In this document: positions 6,468 to 6,627 of the stretch, one piece after another
How positions within the stretch are numbered: the first letter of the stretch is position 1
How the letters are laid out: each line of letters starts with the position of its first letter
The notes under the pieces: model-generated
The model's input: only the letters and a program-made list of their open reading frames with translations
The model's database searches: none
What the model was told of the DNA's origin: nothing
Origin: JBKBXU01 sp046313675
Lineage (GTDB): Bacteria > Bacteroidota > Bacteroidia > Cytophagales > Cytophagaceae
Direction: 5' to 3'
DNA length: 6,627 nucleotides
NCBI GenBank assembly: GCA_046313675.1
Contig: JBKBXU010000269.1
Location: 1 to 6,627 of the forward strand
Translations under genes and position numbers: made by a program

Positions 6468-6627
6468 TTAATAGCCTTTTTCCTTGTCTATGATGCATAG
6501 CAGTTCTTCTTTAGCTATAAACCTTTTCAGGTTAGTAAGAAATAAGTCGAATACCTCTTTATGTGAATTGGGCGAAGAGTAGGCACTATGATGTGTAATA
6601 ACAACGTTGGAAAGAGAATAAAAGGGG
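6468..6627 (-). CDS. D-isomer-specific 2-hydroxyacid dehydrogenase, C-terminal end (cut by window edge)
   Basis: Only the last 52 residues and the TAA stop (6470-6468) lie inside the window. I translated them by hand: P-F-Y-S-L-S-N-V-V-I-T-H-H-S-A-Y, then F27-D-L-F-L-T-N-L-K-R-F and I45-I-D-K-E-K-G-Y52. The first part matches the family's L-P-N-V-x-x-T-P-H-x-A motif with Pro replaced by His; the second His (residue 13 of the fragment) fits the catalytic His. The N-L-x-R-F helix and the D-K-x-x-G-Y ending are also typical of this NAD(P)-dependent family, which interconverts 2-oxo acids and D-2-hydroxy acids (phosphoglycerate, glycerate/glyoxylate and lactate dehydrogenases). The substrate cannot be told from this piece. 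It is the first gene of the run in this window, 67 bases before the synthetase-like gene. In this cluster it may supply a hydroxy or keto acid precursor, which is inference. Confidence 0.8.
   Translation of the reverse strand, partial: PFYSLSNVVITHHSAYSSPNSHKEVFDLFLTNLKRFIAKEELLCIIDKEKGY

Overview
The window is a compact run of genes on the minus strand, so it reads from the high-coordinate end to the low. In transcription order it holds: the C-terminal end of a D-2-hydroxyacid dehydrogenase (6468-6627); an asparagine-synthetase-like protein whose frame is broken near its C-terminus (5042-6400, with the rest out of frame at 4743-5063); a GT2 glycosyltransferase (3729-4718); a threonine-synthase-like PLP enzyme with an N-terminal zinc-ribbon motif (2390-3718); a second, intact asparagine-synthetase-like protein (532-2379); and the N-terminal 178 residues of a GT4-type glycosyltransferase (1-535). 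Neighbouring genes are separated by 10-67 bases or overlap by 4. No terminator-like hairpin, tRNA, rRNA, insertion sequence or CRISPR array was seen, and no stretch over 300 bases lacks a gene.

The DNA looks bacterial: standard code, tightly packed operon-like genes and one clear Shine-Dalgarno sequence. It is AT-rich and composition differs between genes, so no genus can be named. Two glycosyltransferases beside small-molecule enzymes suggest part of a surface-polysaccharide locus (O-antigen, capsule or exopolysaccharide) or a glycosylated-metabolite locus. Such loci are often mosaic and horizontally exchanged.

The main point of interest is the pair of asparagine-synthetase homologues. Both keep the PP-loop (SGGxDS) that binds ATP in the synthetase domain. 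Both keep an N-terminal Ntn-glutaminase-like domain, but neither has the Cys-2 needed to hydrolyse glutamine (one starts M-P-G, the other M-N-Q). In characterised relatives this pattern occurs in enzymes that adenylate a carboxylate and join it to an amine other than glutamine-derived ammonia (beta-lactam synthetase, carbapenam synthetase, lasso-peptide cyclase). A working hypothesis, which is inference, is that the cluster forms an amide between a carboxylate (for example a uronic acid on the glycan) and an amine or amino acid. The PLP enzyme and the dehydrogenase would supply or modify the small-molecule partner, and the GT2 and GT4 enzymes would build the sugar chain. One of the two synthetases appears to be frameshifted, so it may be decaying, unless the shift is a sequencing error.
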